A DNA stretch of 64,000 nt, from the NCBI GenBank assembly GCA_963808615.1, contig CAWEGV010000010.1, positions 614,798 through 678,797 on the forward strand, written 5' to 3'. The notes under the pieces were generated by a model. The model had not been told where the DNA came from and ran no database searches. It saw nothing but the letters and a program-made list of their open reading frames with translations. This stretch comes from Palsa-504 sp963808615. Lineage in GTDB: Bacteria > Actinomycetota > Actinomycetes > Streptosporangiales > Streptosporangiaceae. Below, piece after piece: positions 49,533 to 61,232 of this stretch (positions are counted from its first letter, which is position 1; each line of letters begins with the position of its first letter). The position numbers and the translations under genes are program-made.

Positions 49533-51440
49533 GTGCGCTCTGATACCGCCGCCGGGAGAATGCGGCTCGTCACCAGCCTGGCGGTGGTGAGCGCCGCTGC
49601 GGTCCTGCTGGGCCTGATTCTCGTGGTCATGAGCACGGCCGCGCACGTGGTCAGCAGGCGTCCGGCTGGTCATGTCACCGTCCTCGGCCTGGCCCTGGGC
49701 GCGGCAGGCGTCGCTGTTGGCCTGGTGGCCATGGTGATGGTCGCCTTCACGCGGGCTGGGAGGTCTACCAGGGGTCAGGGCGGGTCCCAGCGGGCCGGGG
49801 CGGACCGCCGGCCTCCGGCGGCCCACCGGCATCGAGCCTCGGCACCCCGCGGGCACGATCGCGACCGGGCCCGGGGCGGCGCTGCCGACCGCGGCCCGGG
49901 TCAGTCGGCGCCTGATTCCCGTTCCCGTCCGCGGCAGGACCAGATACTGAGCCCGACGACGATGTACTCTCCGCGCGACCTGCTGGACGTTCCCCGCGAT
50001 GTCCGTGCCCCGGAGTCCGCCGGGACGCCGCTGACGGCACCGCCTCCTGAGCCTGCCGGGACGCCGAGGGCGGCACCGCCGCCACGCCCCTATGGGCCCG
50101 GGCCGGCCGGGCCCCCGGGATCACGTGAAGGGTTCGGGAGGCCGGCGGCCGCGCGCGCATCCCGCAGCGGGCACGATGAGGACCGCACCTCGGCAGGCCG
50201 GATGCCCGGGCCGCCGCCGCCCGGGCCCAGCCACCAGCCAGGACCGTATGCCGCGAGTCCCGGCTGGGGTCCGCCGCCCGCCCAGCCGGCCCGGCCGCCT
50301 CAGCAGCCCCAGCAGCCCCAGCACCTCATGGGGCCGCCGCATGACCGCATGCGAGCCAGGGAGGCCTACCCACCGCGTCAGGCACCGCCCCCGCGCGACG
50401 CACCGCCTCTCCGGGAGGCGCCGGCAGCGCGGGAGGCCGCAATGCCGCGCGATCCTTCGCGCCCTGGTACTCCCATGCCGCCGCGCGGCGCCTTCCAGCC
50501 CGGATACCCGAGCCGGTCCGGCCACGGCCAGGGGAGCGCGAGCGGCCCACCGCCCGCCGTCCCTGGCTATGCTGCTTCCCCCCGGGGACGGTGGTCGGCA
50601 CCGCCAGGGACTCCGGTGGCAGGCCCCGCGGGAACACCGGGAGGCGCGATGCCCCCGGGAGCCCGTCATCCTGGAGCCTCCCGGTCCGCAGCGCCCACGG
50701 GCAGCGGCGACGCCCCGAACGCGGCAGGAGCCTACGGAACGTTCGACGGCGGGTACGCGCAGGTCATCCGCGCGACGGACTACCCGGCCGGGCCGGACGG
50801 CCGGACCCGGCCCCCGCATCCCGGACGTCCAGCCGGTCCCGTGGGCCCGGCAAGTCCTGCTCCAGCCGATGCGGACGTATTCGTCTACCGGGAGCCCAGT
50901 ACGCCGTCGGCTGCCCCGCCCGCCGGCCCGCCAGCGCGGGATCCAGCCGAGCATGACACCGCCTACTGGTACGACCTCTTGAGCGAAGACACCACCCTCA
51001 GGCACGAGGAAACTCGCGGCCCCTTCGAGCCGCTGCATTCCTCCAGCGGCACGTCATCAGGGCCGGGCGTCGCGGCCACGGGAACGGACCCGGCCGGGAC
51101 CGGGCCAGGGCAGGCCTCCTCCGACGATACGGCGCAGGCCAGGGCGCGAAACCTCGAACAGCTCAAGGACCTGTACCTGACCGCGGAAGCGATCGGAGAA
51201 GAGAACGTCGACAAGCACTTCGACCATCTCCTGGCCCAGCAACGCGAGCTGATCAGCGAGTACTTCAGGCAGGCCGGCGAGTCCGGGCCCACCGTGGCCA
51301 GCCCGCGCGACGGGCAGGCGGCCGATGCCGGCGCCACGCCGCGCGAACCACACCACCCGGACCGGCCGGGCGCCACAGGCCGCCAGGCCGACAACCCGGA
51401 GGACGCGGGCGTCGCCGCCGAGCAGCCTCGCGCATGGTGA
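49533..51440 (+). CDS. Proline-rich membrane-anchored protein with a helical C-terminus
   Basis: A 635-residue protein. Two N-terminal helices (about 13-35 and 47-72) anchor it; then about 420 residues of low-complexity Pro/Gly/Ala/Arg sequence (runs such as PPPPGPSHQPGPYAASPGWG and QQPQQPQH) probably form a disordered cytoplasmic tail. A conserved-looking helical end (YDLLSEDTTLRHEETRGPFEPL; ARNLEQLKDLYLTAEAIGEENVDKHFDHLLAQQRELISEYFRQAG) could be a coiled coil. No family is recognised. Start GTG 49533; the end overlaps the next remnant by 7 nt. Confidence 0.65.
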   Translation: MRSDTAAGRMRLVTSLAVVSAAAVLLGLILVVMSTAAHVVSRRPAGHVTVLGLALGAAGVAVGLVAMVMVAFTRAGRSTRGQGGSQRAGADRRPPAAHRHRASAPRGHDRDRARGGAADRGPGQSAPDSRSRPRQDQILSPTTMYSPRDLLDVPRDVRAPESAGTPLTAPPPEPAGTPRAAPPPRPYGPGPAGPPGSREGFGRPAAARASRSGHDEDRTSAGRMPGPPPPGPSHQPGPYAASPGWGPPPAQPARPPQQPQQPQHLMGPPHDRMRAREAYPPRQAPPPRDAPPLREAPAAREAAMPRDPSRPGTPMPPRGAFQPGYPSRSGHGQGSASGPPPAVPGYAASPRGRWSAPPGTPVAGPAGTPGGAMPPGARHPGASRSAAPTGSGDAPNAAGAYGTFDGGYAQVIRATDYPAGPDGRTRPPHPGRPAGPVGPASPAPADADVFVYREPSTPSAAPPAGPPARDPAEHDTAYWYDLLSEDTTLRHEETRGPFEPLHSSSGTSSGPGVAATGTDPAGTGPGQASSDDTAQARARNLEQLKDLYLTAEAIGEENVDKHFDHLLAQQRELISEYFRQAGESGPTVASPRDGQAADAGATPREPHHPDRPGATGRQADNPEDAGVAAEQPRAW

Positions 51441-51685
51441 ACCCGCGCACGCTGGTGATCGCGGTGCTCGGCTTGGGCGAGGCGGGTTCGTTGATCGCGC
51501 GCGACCTGCTCATCGACGGCACGCGCAGGCATGCGCTGCGCCGGACCGCCGAGATGGAGGCGGCCGCGGACATGCTCAGCGAACTCGGCGTGCCGCCCTT
51601 GATGGCCGAAGCCAGCCGCGCCGTGCACGAGCGCCTGTCAGCCGGACAAGAACCCTCAAGCCAGCGGGCCGAGCGCCTCCGCTAG
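51434..51685 (+). pseudogene. Internally deleted NAD-binding oxidoreductase (DUF1932 family)
   Basis: An 83-codon frame joins two ends of one gene. VIAVLGLGEAGSLIARDL is the N-terminal Rossmann GxGxxG of 6-phosphogluconate-like dehydrogenases; RHALRRTAEMEAAADMLSELGVPPLMAEASRAVHERL is the C-terminal DUF1932 helix region of the same proteins. About 190 residues in between, with the cofactor and catalytic Lys, are missing, so the product cannot be active. The frame itself is intact. It overlaps the preceding gene and the tail of the LLM gene. Confidence 0.7.
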
Positions 51686-52495
51686 CGGCTGGAGGGAATC
51701 GGGCTTCGGGTGCAGCGGCAGCCCCACGATGACCAGGTCCGCCCCGGCGTCGCGGTAGGCGGCCGCCGCGGCCACGACGGGCTCCAGGTCCCCGTCAGGC
51801 TCGATGCGCACGTTGACCGAGCACGTGATCTCGTTCACGTCCCGCCCGATGCTGGCGCAGTGCCCGGCCAGCACTTCCTTCAGCTCGAGCCATTCCTCAG
51901 GGCTCTCGGAGATCGCGTTCCACTGCTGGGCCCAGCGCGCCACCGTGCGCAGCGTGCGCTTGCGGCCGCGGCCGCCGATGGTCACCGGCGGATGCGGCCG
52001 CTGGACCGGCTTCGGCTCGCACCTGGCCTCGGTGAGCTTGACGTACCGGCCGGCGAACGTGGTGGTGGTCTGGGTCAGCAGGCCGACGACGGCCTCGACG
52101 CCCTCGTCGAACCGGTCGAAGCGCTCGCGCAGCGGCGGCAGGTCGATCCCGTAGGCGTCGCACTCCATCTGGTTCCAGGCGGCACCCAGGCCGAGTTCCA
52201 GCCGGCCGCCGGAGATGATGTCGACGGTCGCCGCCATGTTGGCCAGTACCGCCGGGTGACGGTAGATCATGCCGGTGACCTGGCAGCCCAGCCTGATCCG
52301 CCGGGTGGCCTGCGCCATCGCGGCCAGCATCGTCCAGGCCTCGAAGTTCGGCCCGGTCAGGTCGCCGGTCAGCGGGTAGAAATGATCCCAGTTCCACGCC
52401 GACTCGAACAGCGGGACTTCGTCCGCCGCGATCCACGCGTCGCGGATCTCTTCCCACGTCTGGTGCTCGGGCCGTGTCTTGATCGCGAAGCGCAT
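51656..52495 (-). CDS. LLM-class F420-dependent oxidoreductase (second)
   Basis: A 279-residue luciferase-like enzyme. MRFAIKTRPEHQTWEEIRDAWIAADEVPLFESAWNWDHFYPL, IRLGCQVTGMIYRHPAVLANMAATVDIISGGRLELGLGAAWNQMECDAYGI, PPVTIGGRGRKRTLRTVARWAQQWN show the F420-type pattern. Its substrate differs from the first LLM gene. ATG 52495 with GGAGGA upstream. Convergent with the DUF1932 remnant. Confidence 0.85.
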   Translation of the reverse strand: MRFAIKTRPEHQTWEEIRDAWIAADEVPLFESAWNWDHFYPLTGDLTGPNFEAWTMLAAMAQATRRIRLGCQVTGMIYRHPAVLANMAATVDIISGGRLELGLGAAWNQMECDAYGIDLPPLRERFDRFDEGVEAVVGLLTQTTTTFAGRYVKLTEARCEPKPVQRPHPPVTIGGRGRKRTLRTVARWAQQWNAISESPEEWLELKEVLAGHCASIGRDVNEITCSVNVRIEPDGDLEPVVAAAAAYRDAGADLVIVGLPLHPKPDSLQPLAEALGPLA

Positions 52496-52591
52496 TCCGG
52501 CGACGTCCTCCCAGCACAAATACTTTCGGTTACGGGGTTATCCTAGTGAGCCTAAGAGGCCCCTACTGGCCGGGGATCGGGGTGAGGGCTG

Positions 52592-52942
52592 GTGACCACC
52601 GCATCGATCGTCATCGGCGCCATGCTGGTGCTCGTGATGGTCGGCATCTCGGCGTACGGGGCGGTCGCGCTCCCGTCGGATGCCCGCATACCTATTCACT
52701 ACGGGATCGGGAGCTACAACAACTTCGCCTCCAAGACCGTCGGGCTCATCATGTGGCCGCTGGGCGGGGCGGTGATCTACGGGATCTTCGTGGCGGTGTC
52801 CGAGCACGCCATCAAGCCGAACCACGGGAGCCGCGGCCCCGGGCAGTTCATCCTGCTGGTGGTGCTGGTGCTCATCGTCGCCTTCCAGTACGGTGCGATC
52901 TCGCTGGCCAGAGGCGGTGGCACCACGGCCCGTTCTGAATAA
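52592..52942 (+). CDS. Small membrane protein with DUF1648-like start
   Basis: A 116-residue protein with three hydrophobic helices (about 4-24, 46-68, 85-105). The segment LPSDARIPIHYGIGSYNNFASKTVGLIMWPLGGAV resembles the periplasmic loop of DUF1648/SdpI-like proteins (LPxxxPxHxxxxGxxxxxxSK). Function unknown. GTG 52592; a purine-rich GGGGTGAGGG lies upstream. It lies before aconitase, but a promoter-like region separates them. Confidence 0.55.
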   Translation: MTTASIVIGAMLVLVMVGISAYGAVALPSDARIPIHYGIGSYNNFASKTVGLIMWPLGGAVIYGIFVAVSEHAIKPNHGSRGPGQFILLVVLVLIVAFQYGAISLARGGGTTARSE

Positions 52943-52990
52943 AAGATCTTCGGGTTTGCCGGGCTGCATTCCCGCAGCCCCTCGCAAAGT

Positions 52991-53006
52991 ACCTTGATAT
53001 CGAGAT
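52991..53006. promoter_or_regulatory. Near-palindrome ACCTTGATATCGAGAT upstream of acnA
   Basis: The core CTTGATATCGAG has 5 of 6 symmetric pairs and sits 46 bp before the aconitase ATG. It is AT-rich and resembles MarR-type sites such as that reported for TamR at Streptomyces aconitase promoters; the match is from memory and not verified. Confidence 0.4.
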
Positions 53007-53051
53007 ACTGTAGGTTAACGGGGTAGGCGCGAACGAGGAGGCCATACAACG

Positions 53052-55763
<2,712 letters not shown>

Positions 55764-55775
55764 CCGGTAACGCCG

Positions 55776-56333
55776 ATGCACAAGCTGATCTACTCGATGA
55801 GCGTGTCACTGGACGGATACACCGCCGGGCCCGACGGCGACATCGCCTGGGGTGCGCCCGATGACGAGCAGTTCAAGTTCCATATCCAGCAGACCCGTGA
55901 GATCAGCGCGCACCTGCTCGGCCGGGGCCTGTACGAGGCCATGCTGGTCTGGGAGACCGCGGAAGCGCCGCGGTTCAACGCCGGCGAGCTGGAGTTCGCG
56001 CGGATATGGAAGGATATCCCCAAGGTCGTCTTCTCGACCACGCTCGAGCAGGTCGAAGGAAACGCCAGGCTGGCTACCGATGACGTGGCCGCCGAGGCCG
56101 CCAGGCTCGCTGAGCAGCCGGGGGAGGGCGTGGTGGGCGTCGGCGGCCCCGGCCTGGCCGCCACGTTGATCAACCTGGACCGCATCGACGAGTACCGGCA
56201 GTTCGTCAACCCCGTCGTGCTCGGCGGCGGCACGCCGTACTTCCCGCCGCTGAAGACCGCGCTCAACCTCGAGCTGGTTGAGACCCGGACGTTCGGCTCC
56301 CGGGTGGTCTACCTTCGTTACCGGCGTGGATGA
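55776..56333 (+). CDS. Dihydrofolate reductase family protein (RibD C-terminal-like)
   Basis: A 185-residue NADPH-dependent reductase-like protein. LIYSMSVSLDGYTAGPDGDIAWGAPDDE (the MSLDGxxAGPDGD motif), LLGRGLYEAMLVWE and VGGPGLAATLINLDRIDEYRQFVNPVVLGGGTPYFPPL are typical of the RibD_C group. The true substrate is unknown. It starts 13 nt after the aconitase stop and overlaps the methyltransferase by 8 nt. Confidence 0.85.
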   Translation: MHKLIYSMSVSLDGYTAGPDGDIAWGAPDDEQFKFHIQQTREISAHLLGRGLYEAMLVWETAEAPRFNAGELEFARIWKDIPKVVFSTTLEQVEGNARLATDDVAAEAARLAEQPGEGVVGVGGPGLAATLINLDRIDEYRQFVNPVVLGGGTPYFPPLKTALNLELVETRTFGSRVVYLRYRRG

Positions 56334-57141
56334 GCACGCCGTCGCGACCAGGCTGCGCGCAGCGGGCTGCGTGTTCGCCGAGGACGAGACCCGGATGCTC
56401 ATCTCCGCGGCCGCGAGCGGCGGTGAGCTCGAGGCCATGGTGGACCGGCGGGCCGCCGGGCTGCCCCTGGAGCAGGTCCTGGGCTGGGCCGAGTTCTGCG
56501 GGCTGCGGATAGCCGTCGAGCCGGGGGTCTTCGTGCCGCGCCGCCGCACGGAGTTCCTGGTCCGCCAGGCCATCGCGCTGGCCAGGCCGGGCTCCATCAT
56601 CGTCGACCTGTGCTGCGGCGCGGGTGCGATCGGCGCTGCGCTCGCGTCGGCCGCGGCCCGGGCCGAGGTACACGCCGTCGACATCGATCCCGCCGCGGTG
56701 CGCTGCGCCCGGCGTAACGTCCCGGGACACGTCTACCAAGGTGACCTGTACCAGCCGCTGCCCGGCAGGCTCCGGGGCCGGGTCGCCATCTTGACCGCCA
56801 ACGTGCCGTACGTGCCTTCCGGGCAGGTCAGCTTGCTGCCCGCGGAGGCCCGGGCCCACGAGCCGCTGGTCGCGCTGGACGGCGGGGCCGACGGGCTGGA
56901 TGTCCTGCGGCGTGTCGCCGCCGGGGCGCCGGCTTGGCTGGCCCCCGGCGGCTACCTGCTGATCGAGGCCAGCGAGCGCCAGGCGGCGCAGGCCGCAGCC
57001 GCCTTCGCGGGCAGCGGGCTGAACCCGCGGGTGGCGAGTTCCGCCGAGATCGGCGCCACCGTGGTCATCGGCAGGCTCCCAGCTTCAGCTGGGAGGACCT
57101 CAGTTACCGGTCCCTCAGATACCAGGGAACAGCCGCCGTAG
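56326..57141 (+). CDS. PrmC-like N5-glutamine methyltransferase
   Basis: A 271-residue SAM-dependent enzyme. The N-terminal helical part (VATRLRAAGCVFAEDETRMLISAA, LPLEQVLGWAEFCGLRIAVEPGVFVPRRRTEFLV) and the Rossmann methyltransferase domain (IIVDLCCGAGAIGAALAS, VHAVDIDPAAVRCARRN, LTANVPYVPSGQ) follow the PrmC/HemK plan, but the NPPY motif reads NVPY, as in the 'putative N5-glutamine methyltransferase' group. Target unknown. GTG 56326 overlaps the reductase stop. Convergent with the MDMPI gene by 27 nt. Confidence 0.8.
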   Translation: MDEHAVATRLRAAGCVFAEDETRMLISAAASGGELEAMVDRRAAGLPLEQVLGWAEFCGLRIAVEPGVFVPRRRTEFLVRQAIALARPGSIIVDLCCGAGAIGAALASAAARAEVHAVDIDPAAVRCARRNVPGHVYQGDLYQPLPGRLRGRVAILTANVPYVPSGQVSLLPAEARAHEPLVALDGGADGLDVLRRVAAGAPAWLAPGGYLLIEASERQAAQAAAAFAGSGLNPRVASSAEIGATVVIGRLPASAGRTSVTGPSDTREQPP

Positions 57142-57888
57142 CTCGTCAAGGTCAGTACTGCCCTTTTCCGTCGGCGGAGCGTGGGCGGAGTCGAGGCGGC
57201 CATAGACCAAGCGGACGAACGCCTCGGCGGGCAGGCGCAGGTCGGGCGGGCCGTCCTGGCCGTCCGCCGCCGTCAGGGTGACCGCCGTGCCGGTTTCCAG
57301 TATGAAGTGCCGCTCAGGGTCGCTGGTCTGAATCCGCAGCCGGCGCTGCTTCCCGTCCGGCTTGCCCGTCCACGCCGCTAGCTGGCCAACCGTGTCGACG
57401 ACCAGGCCGACCGCATCCGGCTGCACCCTCGCCGACGGGTCGAGCGCGACCGCGACATCCCAGGTGTGGATGGCATGCTCGCTGAGGCGCAGCCGGGCCA
57501 TACCGGCGGCGTCCAGGTCCATGCCGAACAGCTGCAGGTGCAGCCGCGCCCGCTGGTCAGCGTCGAGGGACTCGAGCCGCTCCACGACCGTGGCATCGGC
57601 CCGCAGGCCGTCTGCCGCCTGGGCCTGCGGCTGCTTGGCATTCCAGGCGCTCCAGATCGGTCCGAATACGTCGCCTCCGGGCGGATCCTGCCCGCTCAGC
57701 GCGGCGTGGAGCCACAGGCCGTAGACCTCGGCCGAGGAGCCGATGTGGGACAGGACCTGGGCAATCGACCACTCGCTGCAGTATGAACGCTGCTGCAGCT
57801 GGCCGAGGTCCAAGGGCTCGACCAGGGCTTGCAGGCGGTCGTGGGAATGCCTGAGGGCGTCGATCCAGGGGTCCGGGCTGGTTTCCAT
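57115..57888 (-). CDS. Maleylpyruvate isomerase/mycothiol-dependent (MDMPI, DinB-like) protein
   Basis: A 257-residue protein of the MDMPI fold. WIDALRHSHDRLQALVEPLDLGQLQQRSYCSEWSIAQVLSHIGSSAEVYGLWL is the DinB-like four-helix part with the metal His at HIG, and RLRLSEHAIHTWDVAVAL carries further His. The C-terminal SCP2-like part (about 160-257) ends the protein. Members use mycothiol as a cofactor; the real substrate is unknown. ATG 57888; alone between the methyltransferase and phosphoesterase genes. Confidence 0.82.
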   Translation of the reverse strand: METSPDPWIDALRHSHDRLQALVEPLDLGQLQQRSYCSEWSIAQVLSHIGSSAEVYGLWLHAALSGQDPPGGDVFGPIWSAWNAKQPQAQAADGLRADATVVERLESLDADQRARLHLQLFGMDLDAAGMARLRLSEHAIHTWDVAVALDPSARVQPDAVGLVVDTVGQLAAWTGKPDGKQRRLRIQTSDPERHFILETGTAVTLTAADGQDGPPDLRLPAEAFVRLVYGRLDSAHAPPTEKGSTDLDELRRLFPGI

Positions 57889-58082
57889 GCTGCGTCTCCG
57901 TTGATCGGCCGTACGTATCTGGTGGAATCCTCCGGAAGCTTAGCCCGACCCAGCCGAGCCCGGATGAGGCCCCGACGCGATGGGCAATCCGCTGCTTCCG
58001 GCTGAATGCGCACGGTAGTGTTTGACCGGTTCAACCCATGGTGTCAAGGGAACCCAAAGGGGTCCCAGGGGAGGGTGTGACA

Positions 58083-59432
58083 ATGGCTAACGGCGGCGGC
58101 CTGGCTTCCGTGCAGAGCGTGGTGGTCCTGATGCTGGAGAACCGCTCCTTCGACCACATGCTCGGCTTTCTTTATCCCGGCCAGGTATCCCCGTCGGGCC
58201 AGCCGTTCGACGGCCTGACCGGGACCGAGTCCGACCTCAGCTCGTCGGGCCAGCCGGTTACCGTGTTCCGGATCGAGCCGACCACCCCCAACGCGTATTT
58301 CATGCCCGGCGCCGACCCAGGCGAGGGATACATGGCCACCAACGACCAGCTGTGGGGCAGCAACAGCGGCCCGACGTCGGCGGACGAGCCACCGACGGGC
58401 CAGGGCTTTGTCAAGAATTACGGCTACACCCTGACCTGGGAGACCAACATGAAGTGGTCCATCCAGGCCGGTACGGTCGAGGGCGACATCATGGGCTGTT
58501 TCACGCCCGAGGCACTGCCCGTGCTGTCCGCGCTGGCCAAGGGGTACGCCGTCTGCGACCAGTGGTTCGCGTCGGCGCCGACCGAGACCCTGCCGAACCG
58601 GGCCTTCGCCTGCGCGGCCACCAGCCAGGGGCACATGGACGACAAGACGCACACCTTCTCCTCGCCGACCATCTTCGGCCAGCTCCAGGCGGCAAACCTC
58701 GGCTGGGCGGTCTACGGCTACGACGCCGAGCCGCTCACCAAGCACACGTTCACCCAGATCACCTCGGCCGACGCCAGCCACTTCGGGAAGTTCACCGACT
58801 TCCAGGCCGCCGCGGCCGCGGGAACCCTGCCACCGTTCACGTTCCTCGAGCCGAGCTGGAGTTCTTCGGGCAATAACCAGCACCCGCCCTATGACGTGGC
58901 CCTGGGCGAGCAGCTCATCCACGACGTGTACGAGACACTGCGGGCGGGCCAGGGCTGGCCCGGGACGCTGCTCGTGATCACCTACGACGAGCATGGCGGC
59001 TGCTACGACCACGTGCCGCCGCCCTGGGGCGCGGTGCCGCCGGACAACGACGCGGGGGAGTTCAGCTTCGGCTTCGACCGGTTCGGGGTCCGGGTGCCCA
59101 CCGTGCTGGTCTCGCCGCTGATCGCGCCGGGCACGGTGTACCGGGCGCCGGCCGGGGGAACGCCGCTCGACCACACCTCGATCCTGAAGACAGTCGAGCA
59201 GCGCTGGAACCTGCCCGCGCTGACCGCGCGGGACGCGGCCGCCCCCGGTTGCGGTGACGTGCTCACGCTCACCACGCCGCGGACCGACGACGTTCTCGCA
59301 GGTGTCGCCGTGCCGGTCTCGCCGGGTCCGGGTCCCGCCGCCAACACCGTCTCCCACCTCGAGTCGGTCCGTACCGAGCTGATCAACCGGCAGCTTCCGG
59401 CCGGGGTTTCGCCTGACACGACCCCGGCTTGA
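58083..59432 (+). CDS. Phosphoesterase (PF04185), phospholipase C/AcpA-like, without signal peptide
   Basis: A 449-residue enzyme. VVVLMLENRSFDHMLGFLYPG carries the ENRSFDH metal motif; SFDH, FASAPTETLPNRAFACAATSQGH and VITYDEHGGCYDHVPPP give the other ligands (THGxNR-type and YDExGGxxDHVxPP). Such enzymes hydrolyse phospholipids or phosphomonoesters outside the cell, normally with a Tat or Sec signal. Here the start MANGGGLASVQSVV is directly the mature fold and no earlier signal is seen. GGGAGGG lies before ATG 58083. Confidence 0.85.
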   Translation: MANGGGLASVQSVVVLMLENRSFDHMLGFLYPGQVSPSGQPFDGLTGTESDLSSSGQPVTVFRIEPTTPNAYFMPGADPGEGYMATNDQLWGSNSGPTSADEPPTGQGFVKNYGYTLTWETNMKWSIQAGTVEGDIMGCFTPEALPVLSALAKGYAVCDQWFASAPTETLPNRAFACAATSQGHMDDKTHTFSSPTIFGQLQAANLGWAVYGYDAEPLTKHTFTQITSADASHFGKFTDFQAAAAAGTLPPFTFLEPSWSSSGNNQHPPYDVALGEQLIHDVYETLRAGQGWPGTLLVITYDEHGGCYDHVPPPWGAVPPDNDAGEFSFGFDRFGVRVPTVLVSPLIAPGTVYRAPAGGTPLDHTSILKTVEQRWNLPALTARDAAAPGCGDVLTLTTPRTDDVLAGVAVPVSPGPGPAANTVSHLESVRTELINRQLPAGVSPDTTPA

Positions 59433-59696
59433 CGCGGCCGCAGGCCCGCTCCAGGCTCCGTACCGCCTAGACTGCCTACACCGAAGTAGTTCTCCTTCTG
59501 GTCGACGGGGGACCAGCTGACGCGGTACACGAACCACGCGGGCCGTCCCGGGCCGGGCGGCGGGGCACGCACGCTCGTCTCCGCCGGGCCTGCCCCCGCC
59601 GAAACCACGCCGGCCCGCGGGCCTGCTGCTGCCGAGACGGCCGCCGCGCCCGGGCCCGCGCATCCGGTCCGGCCCTGGCTTGACCGCCGCCGCATC

Positions 59697-61232
59697 ATGG
59701 CCGCCTACGCCGTGTTCGCAGGCTACGCGGCCATCGACGCCATCTTCTCGGCGGGCCGGGATCAGGTCTGGGCTATCTGGGCGGCATGCGGCTACACCGT
59801 GGCCCTGCTCATGCTGTGGCGCTGGCCAGGCCCCCGGGTCCGGATCGCCGCCGTGCTGGTCTCGGTGGCGCTGGCGGTCGTCGCGCCGCTGCTCTGGCTC
59901 TCTGTCGCCTATCCGCTCGAAGACGGCATGGTCGTCATCGAGCGGTCGGCGCCGCTGCTGCTGCACCACGGCACGCCGTACCTGGCCGGCGCGCAGCTTA
60001 CCTCCTGGTTCTCGTACAACCCCTACCTGCCGGTCATGACCCTGGTCGGCATGCCCGCCGCGACCAGGGTCGGCGGCCTGGCCGGTAACGCCGGGGTATG
60101 GCTGGCCGTGGTCACCGTGGTCCTGCTCGCCGCCGCGTTCTGGATCTCCGCACCGCATCGTCACTGCCTCCAGTGCCGGCGCCATACATTGCTGGCCACG
60201 GGGATCGCGGTGGCCTCGCCGGTCATAGGGCTCAACCTGGCCGTGATCACCACCGATCCGCCCGTGCTGGCGCTGATGCTGGTGTCGCTGGCCCTGGCCG
60301 TGGTCCCCCCGGGCCTGAAGGCAAGCGCCGCGCGGGCGGCCGGATCGGGAGCGGCCCTCGCCGTGGCCTGCGACCTGAAGTCGACCGCCTGGCTGGCGGT
60401 CCCGGTCATGGCCGTGATGTTCGCGGCCCGCGACGGCGCCCGGATCATGTGGCGCTTCCTGGCCGGCCTGGTGGTCACCGGCATCGGCCTCATCGTGCTG
60501 CTGGCTCCCGCCGTGCTGGTCAAGCCGGGAGCTGCCGCCGCGCTGGTGCAGAACAGCGTGCTGTTCCCGCTCGGCCTGACCCACTACAAGACGCCCGCCG
60601 AGAGCCTGCTGCCCGGGCACCTGCTCACCGCCATGGGCACCGCCGGGCACCTGGTGTCGATCGGCCTGCTGCTCGCGGCGGTTCTGGCCGTGGCCATCTC
60701 GCTGGTCGTCCGGCCGCCGCGCGACGTTCCGTCGGCGACCTGGCGGCTGGCGGCGGGGCTGGCCCTGGTCTTCCTGCTCGGGCCGGACGTCCGGTTCGGC
60801 TATTTCATCTACCCGCTCGGCCTGATCGGCTGGCTGGCCCTCACGCGCCAGGCCACGAGTGTTTCCGAAGAGTTAAGCGAAAGGGAGAGTGCGAAGATGC
60901 GCGCGGTAGTTGGCGAGCGTCACGGCGGCCCGGAGGTCCTGCGCATCGAGGAGCGCGAGGCGCCCCGGCCCGGACCGGGTGAGGTGGTCGTGGATGTCGC
61001 CGCGGTCGGCGTGAACTACATGGACATCTACCAGCGTGAGGGCCTGGGCAGCTACCGGACCCAGCCGCCGTTCGTGCCGGGCGGGGAGGGCGCGGGCACG
61101 GTCGCCGCCGTGGGAGCGGACGTGACCAGCCTGGCCGTGGGTGACCGGGTGGCCTGGCCGGCCCGGGCAGCAGTTATGCCGATCAGGTCGCCCTGCCTGC
61201 CAGGCGCGTCGTCGCGGTGCCCGATGGCCTGA
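59697..61232 (+). CDS. GT-C-like membrane protein reading in frame into a quinone oxidoreductase
   Basis: Residues 1-390 form about ten helices: AAYAVFAGYAAIDAIFSAGRDQVW, an acidic outer loop (YPLEDGMVVIERSAPLLLHHGTPY) like the Asp loop of mannosyltransferases of GT87 type, and VVAVPPG-type loops. There is no stop after the final helix (GLIGWLALTRQATSVSEE); codon 401 is the ATG of a quinone oxidoreductase preceded by AAAGGGAGAG, and the frame continues into it until its frameshift ends at 61232. The natural stop has probably been lost. Translation may reinitiate at 60897. Confidence 0.6.
   Translation: MAAYAVFAGYAAIDAIFSAGRDQVWAIWAACGYTVALLMLWRWPGPRVRIAAVLVSVALAVVAPLLWLSVAYPLEDGMVVIERSAPLLLHHGTPYLAGAQLTSWFSYNPYLPVMTLVGMPAATRVGGLAGNAGVWLAVVTVVLLAAAFWISAPHRHCLQCRRHTLLATGIAVASPVIGLNLAVITTDPPVLALMLVSLALAVVPPGLKASAARAAGSGAALAVACDLKSTAWLAVPVMAVMFAARDGARIMWRFLAGLVVTGIGLIVLLAPAVLVKPGAAAALVQNSVLFPLGLTHYKTPAESLLPGHLLTAMGTAGHLVSIGLLLAAVLAVAISLVVRPPRDVPSATWRLAAGLALVFLLGPDVRFGYFIYPLGLIGWLALTRQATSVSEELSERESAKMRAVVGERHGGPEVLRIEEREAPRPGPGEVVVDVAAVGVNYMDIYQREGLGSYRTQPPFVPGGEGAGTVAAVGADVTSLAVGDRVAWPARAAVMPIRSPCLPGASSRCPMA

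Noticed and set aside
58044..60650. 868-codon minus-strand open frame across the phosphoesterase and membrane gene
   Set aside because: Antisense frame kept open by high GC content; composition is Arg/Gly/Val-rich and no motif is seen, while the plus strand carries clear family motifs.
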